64,000 nt of DNA from Siphonodentalium dalli (lineage: Eukaryota > Mollusca > Scaphopoda > Gadilida > Siphonodentaliidae): assembly GCA_032622095.1 (NCBI GenBank), contig CP136066.1:144491559-144555558 (forward strand), given 5' to 3'. Under the pieces are notes generated by a model. It did no database searches. It saw only the letters and a list, made by a program, of their open reading frames with translations, and had not been told where the DNA came from. The stretch's first letter is position 1; each line of letters opens with the position of its first letter. Both the position numbers and the translations under genes were made by a program. This document shows, piece after piece, positions 34,535-45,924 of the stretch.

Positions 34535-34805
34535 TAAAGAACTATGTTGATACCGGGCGTGATGTCAAGCCAATCACTGACTATTCAATACTATTAATGA
34601 GTATCTGAGATTATTATGCATATCATATAACATTTATTTGATACATTTGCTTAAAAACTATACAATAATATCTCGATGACTTTGTTCAGCTTTTGCATTC
34701 CGACTTATCTGCCATCTGTAACATTACTTCGTACTCAGCTGACAGCCAACTGATGGAAATCTGGTTACCTTGTTCTACGGAGCTGAGCATATAGAAACCA
34801 CACCT
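34535..34805 (-). repeat. Dispersed repeat R1, inverted copy
   Basis: Reverse-complement counterpart of 14855-15125, about 270 bp with moderate divergence. Landmarks are ATTTGATACATTTGCTT, GCCATCTGTAACATTACTTC and ATGGAAATCTGGTTACCTT. Confidence 0.7.
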
Positions 34806-34816
34806 AATGCGCATAA

Positions 34817-35384
34817 GATTGTCCACTTATAAATGGACAATCGGTACCTAAAATGGTCATTAATAAATGGACAATCCGACCACGAGTGGCACGCGAGCTT
34901 GCGATTGTCCACTAAATCACGACATATATCGATAATCCTGCATGTTAGCTTCATATTAAATCTGAAGGGTATTAACTCTATAAAGAATGTACTTTACTAA
35001 ATGACAGAGATTTGTATGAGAAATTTGCAACACCACAACAGATCAACTTTTGTGAAATATAAGTCAAATTCTTCCCTTGGGTGGGTGGGGTTGGGGGAGG
35101 TTTGGGGTACGCTCTTTAAAAACACTTCTTCGAATATTTCCGTTATTTCGTCAAATCTCTTCTTCAAATCTCTCCGTTATTTCGTCAAAAACACTTCTTC
35201 TCATACAAATCACCGTTATTTAGCAAATTAACATTATTTATAGAGTTATTGCCCTTCATGCAGGATTAACAAAACATGTCTTCATTTAGTGGACAATCCC
35301 AAGCTCGCGTGCCACGCGTGGTTGGATTGTCCATTTATTAATGACCATTTTAGGTACCGATTGTCCATTTATAAGTGGACAATC
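34817..35384. mobile_element. MITE with 101-bp terminal inverted repeats
   Basis: Left TIR 34817-34917 and right TIR 35284-35384 are each 101 bp and near-identical, with only a few mismatches. Each TIR carries four ATTGTCCA words in alternating orientation, including the hairpin GATTGTCCACTTATAA next to its own inverted half. The element therefore holds eight copies of one octamer. The interior (34918-35283) has short repeats of TTTCCGTTATTTCGTCAAA and no transposase frame. The high identity suggests recent activity. No clear target duplication was found. Confidence 0.85.
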
Positions 35385-35522
35385 CTTGAAGAATTGCCTG
35401 AGAAACCAATACCAACATTTGAGTACAGTAATCGTTTTGCATTTTTTTCTATGGTTTCTTCTGCTGTAGTGCCCGAAACTCATCCATTCCGATTTATCTC
35501 TATTCGATTCCGGGAAAGTTAA

Positions 35523-35981
35523 AGGCCCACTTAATTTTCGAGTCTCCGATTATTTTTTTTATAGTGACTTGATATAGGTTTTAATAACAATCTATGCCAT
35601 ACAATATGATTAAAATACTATAATTCATCACTATTTGAAACATCTGTGTTCTCAAAAGATGCCCACAGAGAAATAGAAAACTGCTAAAGACTTCCCCCCT
35701 CTGGCACCCAGAATGCGACAGAATTCAAACGTTTTCAATGAAAGGGGAAGAACTCTATTTTTAATATATAGTTATTCCCCCTGCATTGAAAATAATACTG
35801 ATTTTTACTTCAATCTTGATGACAAAACGCATTGGCAACTCAACAAAAACAACATGTCCACAGTTTATTACACCGGATAAGTTGATAATACAATGTTTTG
35901 GAGCTTCCTCTTTCAAATGGTATATAATATGGCATATATTTTATATAAAGTAATCTGGGAGTTCGAAAATTAAGTGGGCCT
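35523..35981. mobile_element. TTAA MITE family P5, copy 2
   Basis: TTAA (35519-35522) then AGGCCCACTTAATTTTCGAG. The right end TTCGAAAATTAAGTGGGCCT is followed by TCAA, a mutated TTAA. Shared interior with copy 1 includes ACAATGTTTTGGAGCTTCC and a CCCCCT...CACCCAGAATG block. Confidence 0.78.
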
Positions 35982-36620
35982 TCAACCAAGGTGTACAATA
36001 CAATAATTGTTCGATAACGAATGGACTTTGTGGTTTGGGTTTACCCTTTAGTTAATGGTATGCATTTCTGAACTTCGGTAAATATGGAAATGCTTTCATC
36101 TTGTTATTGGTTGCTGGAGCCTTGATTTAAGTAATGTTTTTTTTTTTGGTTCGGGGTATTGTGCAGTCCTAAATTATTGATGACAAATTAATTATATATA
36201 TGTCACTATAATTATTAATATTATTTGTTTGATTGCATAAATATTTGTATGACACCATTATATATACTGTAAATAACTTATATAAATAAAAACATAAACA
36301 AAAAAAGTTAATTATATATAGGTGGTATTTAGGTGCAGAAATATCTTAAACTATTTTAAAGTGATATGAAACACTCAACTGGGGTGATCTAATGGAAATT
36401 TGGAGAATAGAGAATAAAGAAGTTAATTTCATAAATTGTATATCTGAATTTGAAGCACACAACATTATACAACGTTATAGGTCCTCGTTGGTGAATCATC
36501 CAATCTCTTTATCGGATATAAACGGATACACGTAACTTAATTTGTTGTAATGAATCAACATGAATACACGATGGTCGAATAGGCCTCGTATGCATGTAGG
36601 GGCCCCGACATCAAGCTTAG
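35982..36620. other. Unassigned region
   Basis: Very AT-rich; no gene or repeat recognised. Confidence 0.5.
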
Positions 36621-36866
36621 TCCTTTTTATACTACATATTCATCGACGAGAATTGTTCAGATAATAAGTTCAACAAACGGCTATGAACTTATCATCTGAA
36701 AATTTCCCTCCAATGAAAATTAATCCTTCTGTACTTCTATTATCTTTTCACGTGTCGTGTCTGCCGTCTGATGATATTTTCTGAACACCCATCTAAATGA
36801 GTAATGGTATAATCCAATATATATGTTTTTATACTGAATGGTATAATCCATTTAGTATAGAAAGGG
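36621..36866 (+). mobile_element. TTAA MITE family P2, diverged copy
   Basis: Starts TCCTTTTTATACTACATATT and contains TCATCGACGAGAA, the inverted pair around TTCAGATAATAAGTTCAAC, and TGTCTGCCGTCTG. Ends ATTTAGTATAGAAAGGG, the complement of the family start. Both TTAA sites are mutated (TTAG and TAAC). A 14-bp word, AATGGTATAATCCA, is duplicated in its right half. Confidence 0.6.
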
Positions 36867-37145
36867 TAACATTTATAGGGGGTCGTCTCTGGCTGTCGTG
36901 TGGACAATCCAACAAGGTGATAACTAATTACAAGTGTGCGTATTTACACTTGTGCATATTTACAATTGTGCGTAGTTCTTCTGAAATTGTACGATTGGTG
37001 TGGTTAGCATTTTCAGAATATTAGTTGAATGTTCTATTCTTTTGCTAGCCATTTTATCTAGGTATTATATATCCTATCAGTTTGATTCAATATGTACCCT
37101 AGTGTAAGAATGCCTTACCGAATTATTGAAAATCCGATACCAAAG
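36867..37145. other. Unassigned spacer
   Basis: Nothing recognised. Confidence 0.45.
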
Positions 37146-37375
37146 TGTGATGGATGGTGGAGTATATGAAGTGACTGCATGCTTTAACATACGCATAATG
37201 TGATGGATGGTATAGTGTCTGGGAATATGAGGTGACTGCATGCTTTAACAAACACAAAGTGTGATTGCCGGTATAGTTTCTGGGTATATGAGATGACGAC
37301 ATGTTTTAACATACCCTAAGTGTGACGGGTGTATAGTGTCTGGGCATATGACGTGCCCCATCAATAAAATACATA
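37146..37375 (+). repeat. Tandem repeat, about 60-bp unit, four copies
   Basis: Units begin TGTGA at 37146, 37200, 37260 and 37321. Each contains GGTATAGTGTCTGGG (or a variant), ATATGAGGTGACTGCATG and TTTAACATAC. Divergence between units is modest. Confidence 0.85.
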
Positions 37376-37717
37376 CCTGTTGGTGTATACCTATATTTCT
37401 CTGGGGTTTATATTTACTTACTCAGTCTAGAAATATTTACTTACATAGTCCATATTTTTTTTCAAAAGATTTTAGATTTTAAATTCGCATAATAATATTT
37501 TTTCGAGCATCTGTTGGTGCGCGAATTTAAAAATGAGCAAAACATAGTACAACTCAGAAAGTTTAGCGAATCGACAATGAAAATAACAGACTAAAGAACT
37601 TCAATCTACGAATGCATGACAATCCGACACCATTGTGAATGGCAATTTATATCGTTTTGCAGCAAGCAGCTCGACCATATTGAAATGTTTTCTAATATAC
37701 GCGTTTGTGAATGTTTC
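37376..37717. other. Unassigned spacer
   Basis: AT-rich with no recognised feature. Confidence 0.45.
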
Positions 37718-38236
37718 CACCCCTGGCCAAGTGGTCCTGCTAATGTGCTATGATGCTGGTGGTCATGCTGAATTGCTATGATGCCGTTAGGACCAACTGG
37801 TGCCGTTACGAAAAAGTACCGTTATTTGTTCTAAAGTTGTCATTTTCGCGGTGTTTGGTTAATCCGAGCGATTTCAGAAAAAGCCATTGTCTATATATAT
37901 GAAACATTCAAGAACAAAAATATTTTTGAAAAAATTAATTATGGCTGCGCTGGTGTTTGCAAAACGATATGAATAGCCATCTTGATTATAGTTATTTGCA
38001 GCAACTAATACAACCAGTATTAAACAATTTCGCAATAAATGTATGTTTGTGAATGTTTCATACACATATTGGCATTTCCTGGATATGTTCAAGTTATCCG
38101 AACACAGCGAAAATGACAACTTAAAAACAATAACTTTTTCCTTACAGCATCAGTTTCCATAACAGCATCATGGCATTTCAGCAGGACCCACCAGCATCAT
38201 AGCACATCAGCAGGACCACTTGACCAGGGGCTGGTT
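37718..38236. mobile_element. TIR element, about 140-bp inverted ends
   Basis: The left end (CCCCTGGCCAAGTGGTCCTG, then TGTGCTATGATGCTGGTGG and GTTGTCATTTTCGCGGTGTT, to about 37860) pairs with the right end (AACACAGCGAAAATGACAAC ... CACTTGACCAGGGG, about 38097-38236). The interior contains a further partial inversion. A degenerate direct copy of the right end lies at about 38280-38400 (GTGAAAATGACAA, GGTCCCACTAACATC). No transposase frame. Confidence 0.65.
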
Positions 38237-40019
38237 TCCCAACAGACAACAGCTCTCGATTCTTGTCAAGATTGTCAAAGACCGTGAAAATGACAATTGG
38301 AGAAAGATAACGGCATGCAGTTGTTCGCAACAGTAGCCATCGGTTGGTCCCACTAACATCAAAGCTAAATAAGAGGCACCCACCAACATCATGTCATCAC
38401 ATTATAGCTCGTGTTGCCAAATTTCAGTATATATACTATTAATTGCACTTCGCCCGTCACTTTCAAAATGATATATTATGCATTGCATGTCTTTAAGTGA
38501 CGGGAAACAGTCCACTGAGGTGTTTCGAATTGAATAACGAATAATTTTCCGTGTCAAAATAACTTATTTTCATAAAATTGATATCCAAATAGTCATAAAC
38601 AGTGTCATTGTTGTAAACGAATTACACATTGGCGAAATCATTGTCGTAATGTGTGTGACCAATAACGCGTCCCGAATAACGTAATAGATATATACTATTG
38701 TGCGCAGATTAACCGTTGTGTTCTCTGAAATAGTACAGTGGATATGGTTGGAATTTTCGACAATCTTAGTTCATTGCTACACTCTTACAATGGCGATAGT
38801 GTTTGGATATGAACTGATTTGTTTTATTTATGAAATAAGTCCATAATATTATTTAATTGTTAATACTATTATGGCGATCAGAAATAAATTGAATTGAATT
38901 GAACGATAGATTGATTGATTGATTGAATTGTAGCAGGATCGCTTATCCAGATAAGTTATCGCGTTACCTACCTGTGTGTATAAATCCACCTGTACGATCC
39001 ACAGTCGCGGATACTATTGATTCTGTGATTACAGGTAATCCAAGGAAGTAATCAGTTAATCGTCACAAGAATAAAACAAAAACACAGGTAAATCCACTGA
39101 GGCTAAATAGCCGACCACCGCTCAAATGCCATCAATAAAACACTTGTACTGGATATCCAATAAAATCCTGGTTTCAAAAAGCTTTACATTGCAAATTAAT
39201 AAAGTGAACTGCGTCGCTATTCGGCCTCCTCAACTCGCGGTGCTCAGGATTCCACTGCTCGCGGATAATGGCATCAGAAGTAGTCGTTAAGCTTCTTACA
39301 GTAATCCGAGTATTCGCTTGGAGATACCAGTGTCTGTTGTTGTCTGTGAGGCAGAATCTGAGGGAAGCGTTGGCTGGTGCAGAATCGTGTATACAGCTTA
39401 ATATATCATTCTAGTTTGTTTCTTTTGAGTACTAGCACCGTCCGTATCTTACTCGCAGAACGACCGCATGCTGGTGTAATGTAGTCTGTTACGTGTGATC
39501 GTGGTTCTAGTAGTAAAATCTGCACGATCTCACAGGATAACGTGGCCAGTTTGGTGTCGTGTAGTAATTTGAATCTGATTGTATGGGCTTCTGGTCTCAG
39601 GGAGGGGTATTTCTGGCTATACTGCATGTGCAAACTGGATAATTATTGATAGCAAGGCTACTTTTGTTTTATAGGAAGGGGTGTCCACGCTCGACGATAT
39701 TCTAACTATATATGTCGCCAACTTAATCAAAACCGAATTTCCAACTTGTGTAGCTCGCTTCTGTTCCTCCCCTCCATTCGATGGATAAGTATACATGTAT
39801 TGTGTATAACTGCGCTCAAGAGACGTGTCCCCGACATGTACCTAACTCTCTAATACAAATCCATAGACACATAATTTTATAGACATATATTTAAACATAT
39901 CTGCCCGAACGAAATGGATTAATATAACACAACCCCAAAAGTGTAACAAATATGTTCAACCATAGCTGACCTTCATGCCGCATTTCGATTGTCACACAAC
40001 AATATGATCGCCATCTCTA
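38237..40019. other. Unassigned region
   Basis: Contains a GATT/GAATT simple repeat at about 38890-38930. A 75-codon frame at 39406-39633 (-) has a fairly protein-like composition (ATLSCEIVQILLLEPRSHV) but no family I recognise. No splice or start support. Confidence 0.45.
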
Positions 40020-40160
40020 TTGTGTATAATGGGCGGCAGGAAGACGGCCTGTATTGGCCATGCCGCTCCTGTGCAAATTATCAGGGCATATTAGTATGTT
40101 TTTGTATTTATGTATTATAATTTGTGCAAATAAACAACCCAATCCAATCCAATGTTCGGA
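40020..40160 (+). mobile_element. Possible LINE or SINE 3' tail
   Basis: A segment ending AATAAACAACCCAATCCAATCCAATG. Short ATCCA-type tails after AATAAA are common at the 3' ends of LINEs without polyA. No coding part remains, so the call is tentative. Confidence 0.4.
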
Positions 40161-40409
40161 TGTTGGCTCAAATATATAATGATGCCTCCTTCGATTTGTC
40201 TCAAATTTTCCTAAGCCAATTTTCCGCTTATATTTCAAGTGAAAGAACATATGGATAAACTTGAACACTATAAACGATCTTTACCATATGTTATCTTGTG
40301 AAATTTTGGGCACCCGCGACCTGACGACAGTTCGAATTTGATAAAACTAACAAATAGAAGATCGATATCTGGTCATCCAAACCTCACAATAGAGGGTCTA
40401 TATATACTA
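40161..40409. other. Unassigned spacer
   Basis: Nothing recognised. Confidence 0.45.
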
Positions 40410-40820
40410 TTTTTATACGCCCGTTTAAAAAAAACGGGACGTATTGTTATTGGTCCGTCCGACCGTCTTTTCGTCTTGGCGTCCGTCCGTTCGCTTTTGG
40501 TTTCCGGATGATAACTTTAGATAGTCTCAGATGATAGGAATGAAATTTGGTATGCGGGTTTTCTAGTACAAAATACAGGCCAAGTTCGAATTCGGGTTGC
40601 GCCGGCAAATTTTCACCACAGTTATGGCCCCTTTTTGTTGGACTCAAATTTCTTTTCCGGATGATAACTTTAGTAAGTCTGAACTGAATGAAATGAAATT
40701 TGGTATGTGTGTTTACTATCCCAAAATACATGTGAAATTCGAATTCCACCCGCCGATTTTCACCATTTCTTGGAATTGCCACGGGCGTATTTTCCCACGC
40801 CATAGCGATGCCCTTGTTTT
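40410..40820 (+). mobile_element. Helentron-like element family H2, copy 2
   Basis: The 5' TTTTTATACGCCCGTTTAA hairpins with AAACGGGACGTATTG. The 3' subterminal CACGGGCGTATTTTCCCACG and end GCCCTTGTTTT match copy 1 at 33133. It has two tandem units (near 40500 and 40655), each with CCGGATGATAACTTTAG, ATGAAATTTGGTATG and a TTTTCACCA...TTATGGCCCCTTT-type segment. Non-coding. Confidence 0.68.
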
Positions 40821-41631
40821 GGTATAAAAACTTACAAATGGTATAATATTGCGGAGTCAAATAGGACGTGATTCACTTTACTAACGATTATATCGCTTGA
40901 TGGGACATAAAGTCGTACCTTGCATGTTGTTTGAAAGAAAAAATGTAAACAAGTGAGTTAACAAATCCCGATGACACGAAAAACATTTATTCCGAAAAAA
41001 AAAACACACACCGTTTGTCCGTCTTAATCCGTGTGACGATATTTCCGCAAGTACATTAATACTTTCGTCGCCTAACTTCGTCTGGACTGTCGATCTATTC
41101 AGCACTTTTAAATTAGCTTTCCGGCACCATGCTTTCCGTCTCCATTTGGGGAAAAAAAATTGGCCAAAAGTTTGGCCAAATGAAATTTTTATTAGCCAAA
41201 TTCGAAAAAGATTGGCCATTGGCCAATTTGGCCACCGACAGCGCGAACACCGCCCGTGTCATCTTTTTCAACATTATGCCATCACACTCGTGCCATGCAT
41301 ACACTGCATGACGTTCATGAACAAACACGTGAGATTATGTCAACTAATTCTCTTGGAGATCTTCCACTCGATTGATATATACATGCAAGACACCTTTACA
41401 GACTGGATACAGTAACTGTTGTCTGGATACATAATTACTCATACACATGGTAATCTGACACACCAGGCCTCAATCGCGATTCTGGTCGCTGTGGCAATTC
41501 TTCCGTCATTGGAACAAATGACTCGGCGAAGCCATACTGAATCCAATCAGGGCATCAACGACGCTGGTTTCGCGGAGCACTGGTTTCACCCGATCCGACT
41601 GATTGTTATTCGGTCACTCGATCAACTTTTG
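40821..41631. other. Unassigned region with a TTGGCCA cluster
   Basis: TTGGCCA-type words occur repeatedly at 41159-41233 (TTGGCCAAAAG, TTTGGCCAAAT, TTAGCCAAA, TTGGCCATTGGCCAATTTGGCC). The remaining sequence has no recognisable gene. Confidence 0.5.
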
Positions 41632-41635
41632 TTAA

Positions 41636-41960
41636 AGGGGTACTGTACACTAAAATCCGACCATTTATGGGACCATCTCCTTTGATATACTCGGCAGAAT
41701 AAATGAATTAATTTCAACCATGGATTAGAGTTAAATACACTCGTGTGCTTTATGAACGATGCGAACAACATGGTAATTATAATGAAAATGAATTTATGAC
41801 TCCAGCCATTTATTACCATGTTTTTTTGCATCATTCATAAAACACGAGTGAAGTTTGCACTAATCCATGGCTCAAATTCATTCATTTGTTGCATATATTG
41901 TGTTGAGTATATAAAAGCAGATGGTCCTATAAATAGCCGGATTTAGTGTACAGTACCCCT
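41636..41960. mobile_element. TTAA MITE family P4, intact
   Basis: TTAA (41632-41635 and 41961-41964) brackets a 24-bp terminal inverted repeat beginning AGGGGTACTGTACACTAAAA. Inverted similarity continues inward (CATGGATTAGAGTTAAA versus its complement near 41866), so nearly the entire 325 bp is one imperfect palindrome. No coding frame. Confidence 0.85.
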
Positions 41961-41964
41961 TTAA

Positions 41965-42828
41965 CTACAATATTCCACCATAACAGCTAAAGACATATTA
42001 TGGACTTGTTCGGGTGCGTGAAATTGGCAAGTTAGTGCTCTTCCGACCTGGGAAATGTAACATCCTACTACCATCGCCGAACATTTCAAAGAAATCGACA
42101 ATACCACAACATATATAGAAAAACATCGTCTGAACTACTCTCAATTGTAAATATTTACATGTCGATTAGGGACGTATCTATCCATCTATCGGCGATAAAC
42201 TAACACAAATGATTTCGCCACCGAGAGTCATTGCATTTAATTAATATATAAGAATGACGGTGCTTGTTGTCAATTTGGATTAATATTCGGAAAAAATAAC
42301 TACTTTGAACAAGATTATTCTCAATTTCTATTTTATCGCACCACAATGCCTTCAATGCAGATTTTAATATTACGTATACTATTATTATAGTTATGTAGCT
42401 GTTAAATGTGCTTTTGTCCTGTATTTGTATTTAAAGCCACATGGCGGTTTGCGCTCAAAATACACATAATATTATACGCTTTTGAATTTTTCTCAGTATC
42501 GAAATAGGTCGAGAAATATCTGAACTGCCTTTCTGCGAGCATTATGTAACCCCAAAAAAGACGCATTGAAGTAATGAAAAATACAACTGTGAATACGGTG
42601 TTTGGGTCCCAAACACAAAACAATCATTTGCGCGACATGGAACAGAAAAGGTCCATGGTAGTCTATTCCTGATATGGTAGCAACACAGAGCGTTTATCTC
42701 ACTTCTGGCGAAAATTTTTAAACGGCTGAAAAATAACTGTGACTTTGGCACGTGTTTTTCAGAGCATACGAAGCCGGTATATCAATAGTTCGTTTATTTA
42801 TCGACCTATCGTATCCGTCGCTCCAATT
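41965..42828. other. Unassigned region
   Basis: No gene or repeat recognised. Confidence 0.5.
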
Positions 42829-43022
42829 TGTCTGGAAAGAAATATCGAATTTTCGCGAGCGTCTGCAAAAATCGATATTTCTTTCCAGACACGGACGTAC
42901 GGTGGCTGATTTGCGACATACTCAATACATAATTATCTCCAGATCTCGAGATAATATCTCGAGATCTCGAGATAATATATGTATTGAGTATGTCCATGAT
43001 GTCGCAAATCAGCCACCGTACG
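42829..43022. repeat. Two adjacent palindromes
   Basis: Palindrome one (42829-42891) pairs TGTCTGGAAAGAAATATCGA with its complement across a short loop. Palindrome two (42896-43022) pairs CGTACGGTGGCTGATTTGCG and TACTCAATACATAATTATCT with their complements around a centre made of repeated AGATCTCGAGATA, itself palindromic. The two abut within four bases. The arms are nearly perfect apart from one insertion (CCATGAT) in the second. Confidence 0.85.
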
Positions 43023-43391
43023 AACGAGATGATTCAGGTATCCAAACAAAAAAACTGTAGCTATTTTTGTTATTATATGCACTTTATTAATGTTCAAAGT
43101 TGATAAATTATGGGGCATTTTTAATGTTATTAGTACAGCAATTTGAACAATACTTGGACCGAATAGTTCCTATTAATCATAAGCATTGTTCGAGCATTGT
43201 AATCCAAACTATAGATAAACCACTTTGTCGTTCAAAACGTATGGGAAACGTTTATACATACAACGTACCGGTTTAAAAAAAATCACAATGACTGTTAATA
43301 CTATGGTAGAGGACATGCTCATGGTGTAAATACGAATATCTACGTTTGGGTAATTCCCGCTACTGTATAGGCAAGCATATAATAAATTAAC
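43023..43391. other. Unassigned spacer
   Basis: Nothing recognised. Confidence 0.45.
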
Positions 43392-43464
43392 AAAACGAGT
43401 CCAGTAAATTAGGTCTGGGCCGAGCCTTTGGCGAGGTCCAGACCTAATTTACTGGACGAGTTTT
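43392..43464. repeat. Short palindrome
   Basis: GTCCAGTAAATTAGGTCTGG and its exact complement flank a small G/C-rich loop (GCCGAGCCTTTGGCGAGG). 73 bp. Confidence 0.85.
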
Positions 43465-43679
43465 GTAATTTCCGCTATAAACTGGGGACGAGTTGTAGAT
43501 TCTATTTATTGCATGATCCAAAACCTCGACGAAACATACTTAAATCAACAAATAGGACGCGAAACTAACATCGGCTTCTATAAGGCATGCGGTGACGTTT
43601 CACTTAACTATGCGTTGTTTGTCCGCGTAAAGAAGTAGTCCTAGATAAATAAAGTCTCTTTGACCTATGTTATAGTATA

Positions 43680-44938
43680 CTAGCAGGTTAGCCCGCCATG
43701 CACTGGTGGCATTCGTCCCATGGCTTTGTTCGAAAAAGCAATTGCAACAGGTTCCGATACACTTGTGCTGCATTTTTACCAAATTTCGTCGAAATGAGCA
43801 AGTTTTAACCGATTTGACCTTGAATTGACAATTTTGTAGGTCAAGGTCAGGTCGTGGTCATGATTTGACCCGTCCAAAACACTCCCCGGACAAAAGTACA
43901 GAAATCCGCCAGTTTTACCCAATTTGACATTGAATTGACCAGTTTGAAGGTCAATGTCACATAGGGGTCACGATTTGACCCGTCCGTGACACTTTCGGGA
44001 CAAATGTACCCATAGGTAGCAAGTTTGGGCTCAATCGGTTGACCCGTCCCGCCCATTTTGCTTCCATAGAATTTTTAACAGTGTATCGAAAATAATAACC
44101 CTGGGGCCCAATATGAAGCAGCTTAGAAAACACAAAGAACAGCTGAGCCCCAAAATTTATTAACACATGATTTCGCATTCAAATCGATTTATGTCGATAA
44201 AACTCTTATTCTTAAAAATTTCAAGCTGAGACTTCGTGTGACTGCGTATATGAAGCAGCTTAGAAAACACAAAGAACAGCTGAGCCCCAAAATTTATTAA
44301 CACATGATTTCGCATTCAAATCGATTTATGTCGATAAAACTCGTATTTTTCAAAATTTCAAGCTGAGACTTCGTGTGACTGCGTGTAATACTTATATATT
44401 CTTAAAATGACACAGTCCAACACGTAATTATGTTTTAGATGGAAGAAATTTAATTTTTTCGATGCTAAATTTTAACATAGGATTTTCCATTAAAATCGAT
44501 TTATGTCGATAAAACTCTTATTTTTCAAAATTTTAAGCTGAGACTTGGTGTGTATGTGTGTAATACTTACATATTCTTAAAATGACAGAGTCAAACACGT
44601 AATTATGTTTTTAATAAAAGAAATTAAATTTTTTCGATGCTAAATTTCGAGCGATAACGTTGCGTTGAATTGTAAACAAACGCTCTTTTATAGCGACGCG
44701 TCATTTACAAACGCTCATTAAATTATCACTTGATTAACCACCGCAGTGCCGTTTTTGTGACTGAGAGTGGAGAACGGGTGCTCTGAGCTTCTCTAAAACG
44801 CGACAACGACGGTGTCCGTGGTATTTTACCCTTAGAAAGGAAGTTTGAGCTCAATCCGCGCAGCCATTTTCGATTCTATGAAGTAACCACATACACATAT
44901 ACACACATATATACGTAGTTCTCATAATATATAGGAGA
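43680..44938 (-). mobile_element. Non-autonomous Helitron, copy D (minus strand)
   Basis: Read on the minus strand it begins TCTCCTATATATTATGAG after an A, passes a GT-rich TATGTGTGTATATGTGTATG tract, and ends with a GCCACCA...TGGCGGGC hairpin, TAACCTG and CTAG, followed by T. This is the same architecture as copies A-C, although the sequence is diverged. Near its 3' end it has tandem units with GACCTTGAAWTGACCA and TCAAATCGTGACC words like those of copy C. The middle holds a tandem duplication (44111-44385) and two diverged copies of a further 165-bp block (about 44320-44475 and 44490-44650). 1259 bp, no Rep-helicase frame. Confidence 0.7.
44111..44385. repeat. 139-bp tandem duplication inside Helitron D
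   Basis: TATGAAGCAGCTTAGAAAAC begins at 44111 and again at 44250. The two 139-bp copies differ at only a few positions, so the duplication is young. Confidence 0.92.
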
Positions 44939-45699
44939 TATTTAATGACATAACTTATCAAACTCTTCATTCATTATAGTTTGTTGGAGAAATATTGGAA
45001 CCCATCGTATTTTGAGACGTAGTGTACATAATGTAATCAGACGACAAGCCGGAAGTTAAAGGTCACCTGGCACTATTTCCTGTTATTAAACGAACGTTTA
45101 ATATCACAATTTATCGAACGGGTTTATTGAATGGATTAAGGGTATGGTCATGACATTGTAATAAAGTATTCTCTTGCTACGTACGATATGCTACATTATA
45201 GCAATATAGTATACGCTCGCTACAACGCTACAGTTTATCAAAATACACTTTTTGTAGCAGAATTTTGCTACGATGATGCAGTATAACAATATGGTATGTT
45301 TTTAATTCAGTGCACCAATATAGCTATAGTATACATTTGCTATGTGGTGCTACACAACCACTTGTAATCGTGAGAACATTCGCGTTTTAAAGCTATTAAT
45401 ATGAACAAAATTGACATCCTATTTTCTCTTTCTACCGGTTTGTACTCGTGTTTTAGGCGAACATCTCTATTGCCCGATTAAGTTTTTCACTTTTGATGGG
45501 CACAACTCCACCGAAATGAGTGTAGCTTATCTATTGGCAGCGCTTTATAGGCACATATCGGAGGAGTCGTCTTACACAGACGCGCATATATAAGTCTGTT
45601 TACTGATCTGTCTGAGAGAGTTTTACTGCACCGACACTGCTCAGGTGAATCCAAGAAGAGATCTGTTTGTGTAATCGCTTCAATGAATCCCTGCTCTGT
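44939..45699. other. Unassigned region
   Basis: Short TATAGTATAC and GCTAC words recur at 45175-45360 without clear periodicity. TTAAAGGTCACC near 45057 is a TTAA-element-like start with no partner found. Confidence 0.45.
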
Positions 45700-45703
45700 T
45701 TAA

Positions 45704-45924
45704 CCCTCTCTTTACTAAATACTCATTGGCGAGTAGTTCCAATAGGACATGTTAATGCAATAAGTTGAACAATCGTCCCTGTCGTTTGTTGAACTTATTG
45801 TCTGAACATTTCCCACCAAAGAATATGAATACTTATGCACCTGTATTTTCTTTTCGTCGCACTGTCGTCTGCTCATTTTGTTCTGATCACTCCTCCAAAT
45901 TAATGATAAACCATTACAATAGTT
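45704..45924 (+). mobile_element. TTAA MITE family P2, right end truncated
   Basis: TTAA (45700-45703) then CCCTCTCTTTACTAAATACT, TCATTGGCGAGTAGTTCC, the inverted pair around GTTGAACTTATTGTCTGAAC, and TGTCGTCTGCTC. Homology stops where the 79-bp minisatellite starts, so the array replaced or cut its right end. Confidence 0.65.

Noticed and set aside
39406-39633. 75-codon minus-strand frame with protein-like composition
   Set aside because: No family recognised, no upstream partner frame and no splice support.
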